A stretch of 5,954 bases of DNA from Sphingomonadales bacterium (lineage in GTDB: Bacteria; Pseudomonadota; Alphaproteobacteria; Sphingomonadales; Sphingomonadaceae): contig JAGXGT010000031.1 in the NCBI GenBank assembly GCA_024636595.1, forward strand, positions 1 to 5,954. Reading direction: 5' to 3'. Position numbers and translations under genes: made by a program. This document shows positions 5,222-5,954 of the stretch, one piece after another. Under the pieces are notes generated by a model. That model was not told the origin of the DNA. It made no database searches and saw only the letters and a list, made by a program, of their open reading frames with translations. Every line of letters starts with the position of its first letter. Within the stretch, counting starts at the first letter, position 1.

Positions 5222-5954
5222 ATGAAAATATCCCGCTATTTGCCGATCCTCGATTGGGGCCGCCGCTATAACAGCACCACGCTGACCAATGACGGCGTCG
5301 CGGCCATCATCGTCACGATCATGCTGATCCCGCAAAGCCTTGCCTATGCCATGCTGGCCGGTTTGCCGCCGGAAATCGGGCTCTATGCCTCGATCCTGCC
5401 GCTCATTGCCTATGCGATTTTCGGGACCAGCCGGACCCTGGCCGTCGGACCGGTGGCGGTGGTGTCACTGATGACCCTGACCGCCGCCAGCGCAATTGCC
5501 CTACCCGGCAGCGCCGAATTTATCGCGGCCGCATTGGTTTTGGCTCTATTGTCAGGCATCTTCCTCCTGCTTCTGGGCATATTCAAGCTCGGCTTTCTGG
5601 CAAACCTGCTCTCCCACCCAGTGGTGTCGGGATTCATCACCGCCAGCGGCATCATCATCGCGACCAGCCAGCTGAAATCGATTTTCGGCATCAAGGCAAG
5701 CGGCGCGGCGATGCCCGAACTGGTTTCCAGCATTGCCGCGACGATCGGCACCACCAATATGCCGACGCTGATCATCGGCGTTTCGGCGACCGCCTTTCTC
5801 TTCTGGGTCCGCAAGGGCCTGAAACCATTGCTGATGCGCTTTGGCCTGCCCGCCCGTCCGGCGGAACTGATCGCCAAGGCCGGACCGATTGCCGCCGTTG
5901 CCGTTTCGACCATAGTGACGATCCTGTTCGATCTGGAGGCCAAGGGGGTCAAGG
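5222..5954 (+). CDS. SulP-family anion transporter (partial, runs off the right edge)
   Basis: The frame opens at the ATG at 5222, 8 nt after the SQR stop, and stays open for 244 codons to the window end. The sequence is strongly hydrophobic with repeated membrane segments. It has the SulP signature region: DGVAAIIVTIMLIPQSLAYA at 24-43, followed by AGLPPEIGLYAS and GTSRTLAVGPVAVVSLM. SHPVVSGFITASGIIIATSQL further on is also typical. SulP proteins carry sulfate, bicarbonate or other anions across the inner membrane, and the full protein would be about 550-600 aa with a C-terminal STAS domain, not visible here. No strong ribosome binding site is seen (GGAA at 5207-5210 is weak), so translation may rely on coupling to the SQR gene. 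In this operon the cargo may be the end product sulfite or sulfate, which is inference. Confidence 0.92.
   Translation, partial: MKISRYLPILDWGRRYNSTTLTNDGVAAIIVTIMLIPQSLAYAMLAGLPPEIGLYASILPLIAYAIFGTSRTLAVGPVAVVSLMTLTAASAIALPGSAEFIAAALVLALLSGIFLLLLGIFKLGFLANLLSHPVVSGFITASGIIIATSQLKSIFGIKASGAAMPELVSSIAATIGTTNMPTLIIGVSATAFLFWVRKGLKPLLMRFGLPARPAELIAKAGPIAAVAVSTIVTILFDLEAKGVK

Noticed and set aside
5410..5952. Minus-strand open frame of 180 codons opposite the SulP gene
   Set aside because: The plus-strand frame encodes clear SulP motifs; the minus-strand translation is a low-complexity shadow.

Overview
The window looks like a piece of an alphaproteobacterial chromosome. The GC content is moderately high, and the protein style and gene set fit a sphingomonad-like marine or freshwater aerobe; that taxon is an inference, since no marker gene is present. 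It carries a compact sulfide/persulfide oxidation locus arranged as two divergent transcription units around one AT-rich control region at about 1720-1819. Nearly all the sequence is coding, and no RNA gene, insertion sequence, CRISPR array or convincing terminator was seen.

Minus-strand unit, read from 1719 leftward: a Prx6-like peroxiredoxin (1087-1719), an ArsR-family winged-helix repressor (692-1090, GTG start overlapping the peroxiredoxin stop by 4 nt), and a class I SAM-dependent methyltransferase (start at 645, running off the left edge). A 15-bp tandem repeat in three copies (659-703) joins the end of the repressor gene to the methyltransferase leader. Read in the repressor frame it would encode a KILQ-type pentapeptide repeat that is cut by the TAG stop.

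Plus-strand unit, read from 1820 rightward: an ETHE1/Blh-like persulfide dioxygenase (1820-2737), two half-size YeeE/YedE membrane proteins (2737-3177 and 3174-3581), a sulfide:quinone oxidoreductase of the human-SQOR type with an N-terminal DUF442 (phosphatase/rhodanese-like) domain (3609-5213), and the N-terminal half of a SulP-family anion transporter (5222 to the right edge). Junctions of 1-nt overlap, 4-nt overlap, 27-nt gap and 8-nt gap indicate one operon.

Inferred pathway: the SQR oxidises sulfide at the membrane and passes electrons to quinone. The sulfane sulfur goes to a thiol acceptor, perhaps by way of the fused DUF442 domain. The dioxygenase oxidises the persulfide to sulfite. 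The YeeE halves move a sulfur species such as thiosulfate or sulfane sulfur, and SulP may move sulfite or sulfate. The repressor probably senses persulfide or redox state and acts on the shared divergent promoter, where AT-rich half-sites of form TTAYATR overlap the proposed promoters of both units. The repressor lacks both cysteines at the positions used by BigR/SqrR-type persulfide sensors and has a different pair. The pathway itself is known; the less ordinary points are the altered sensor, its coupling to a peroxiredoxin, the DUF442-SQR fusion, and the in-frame tandem repeat interrupted by a stop.
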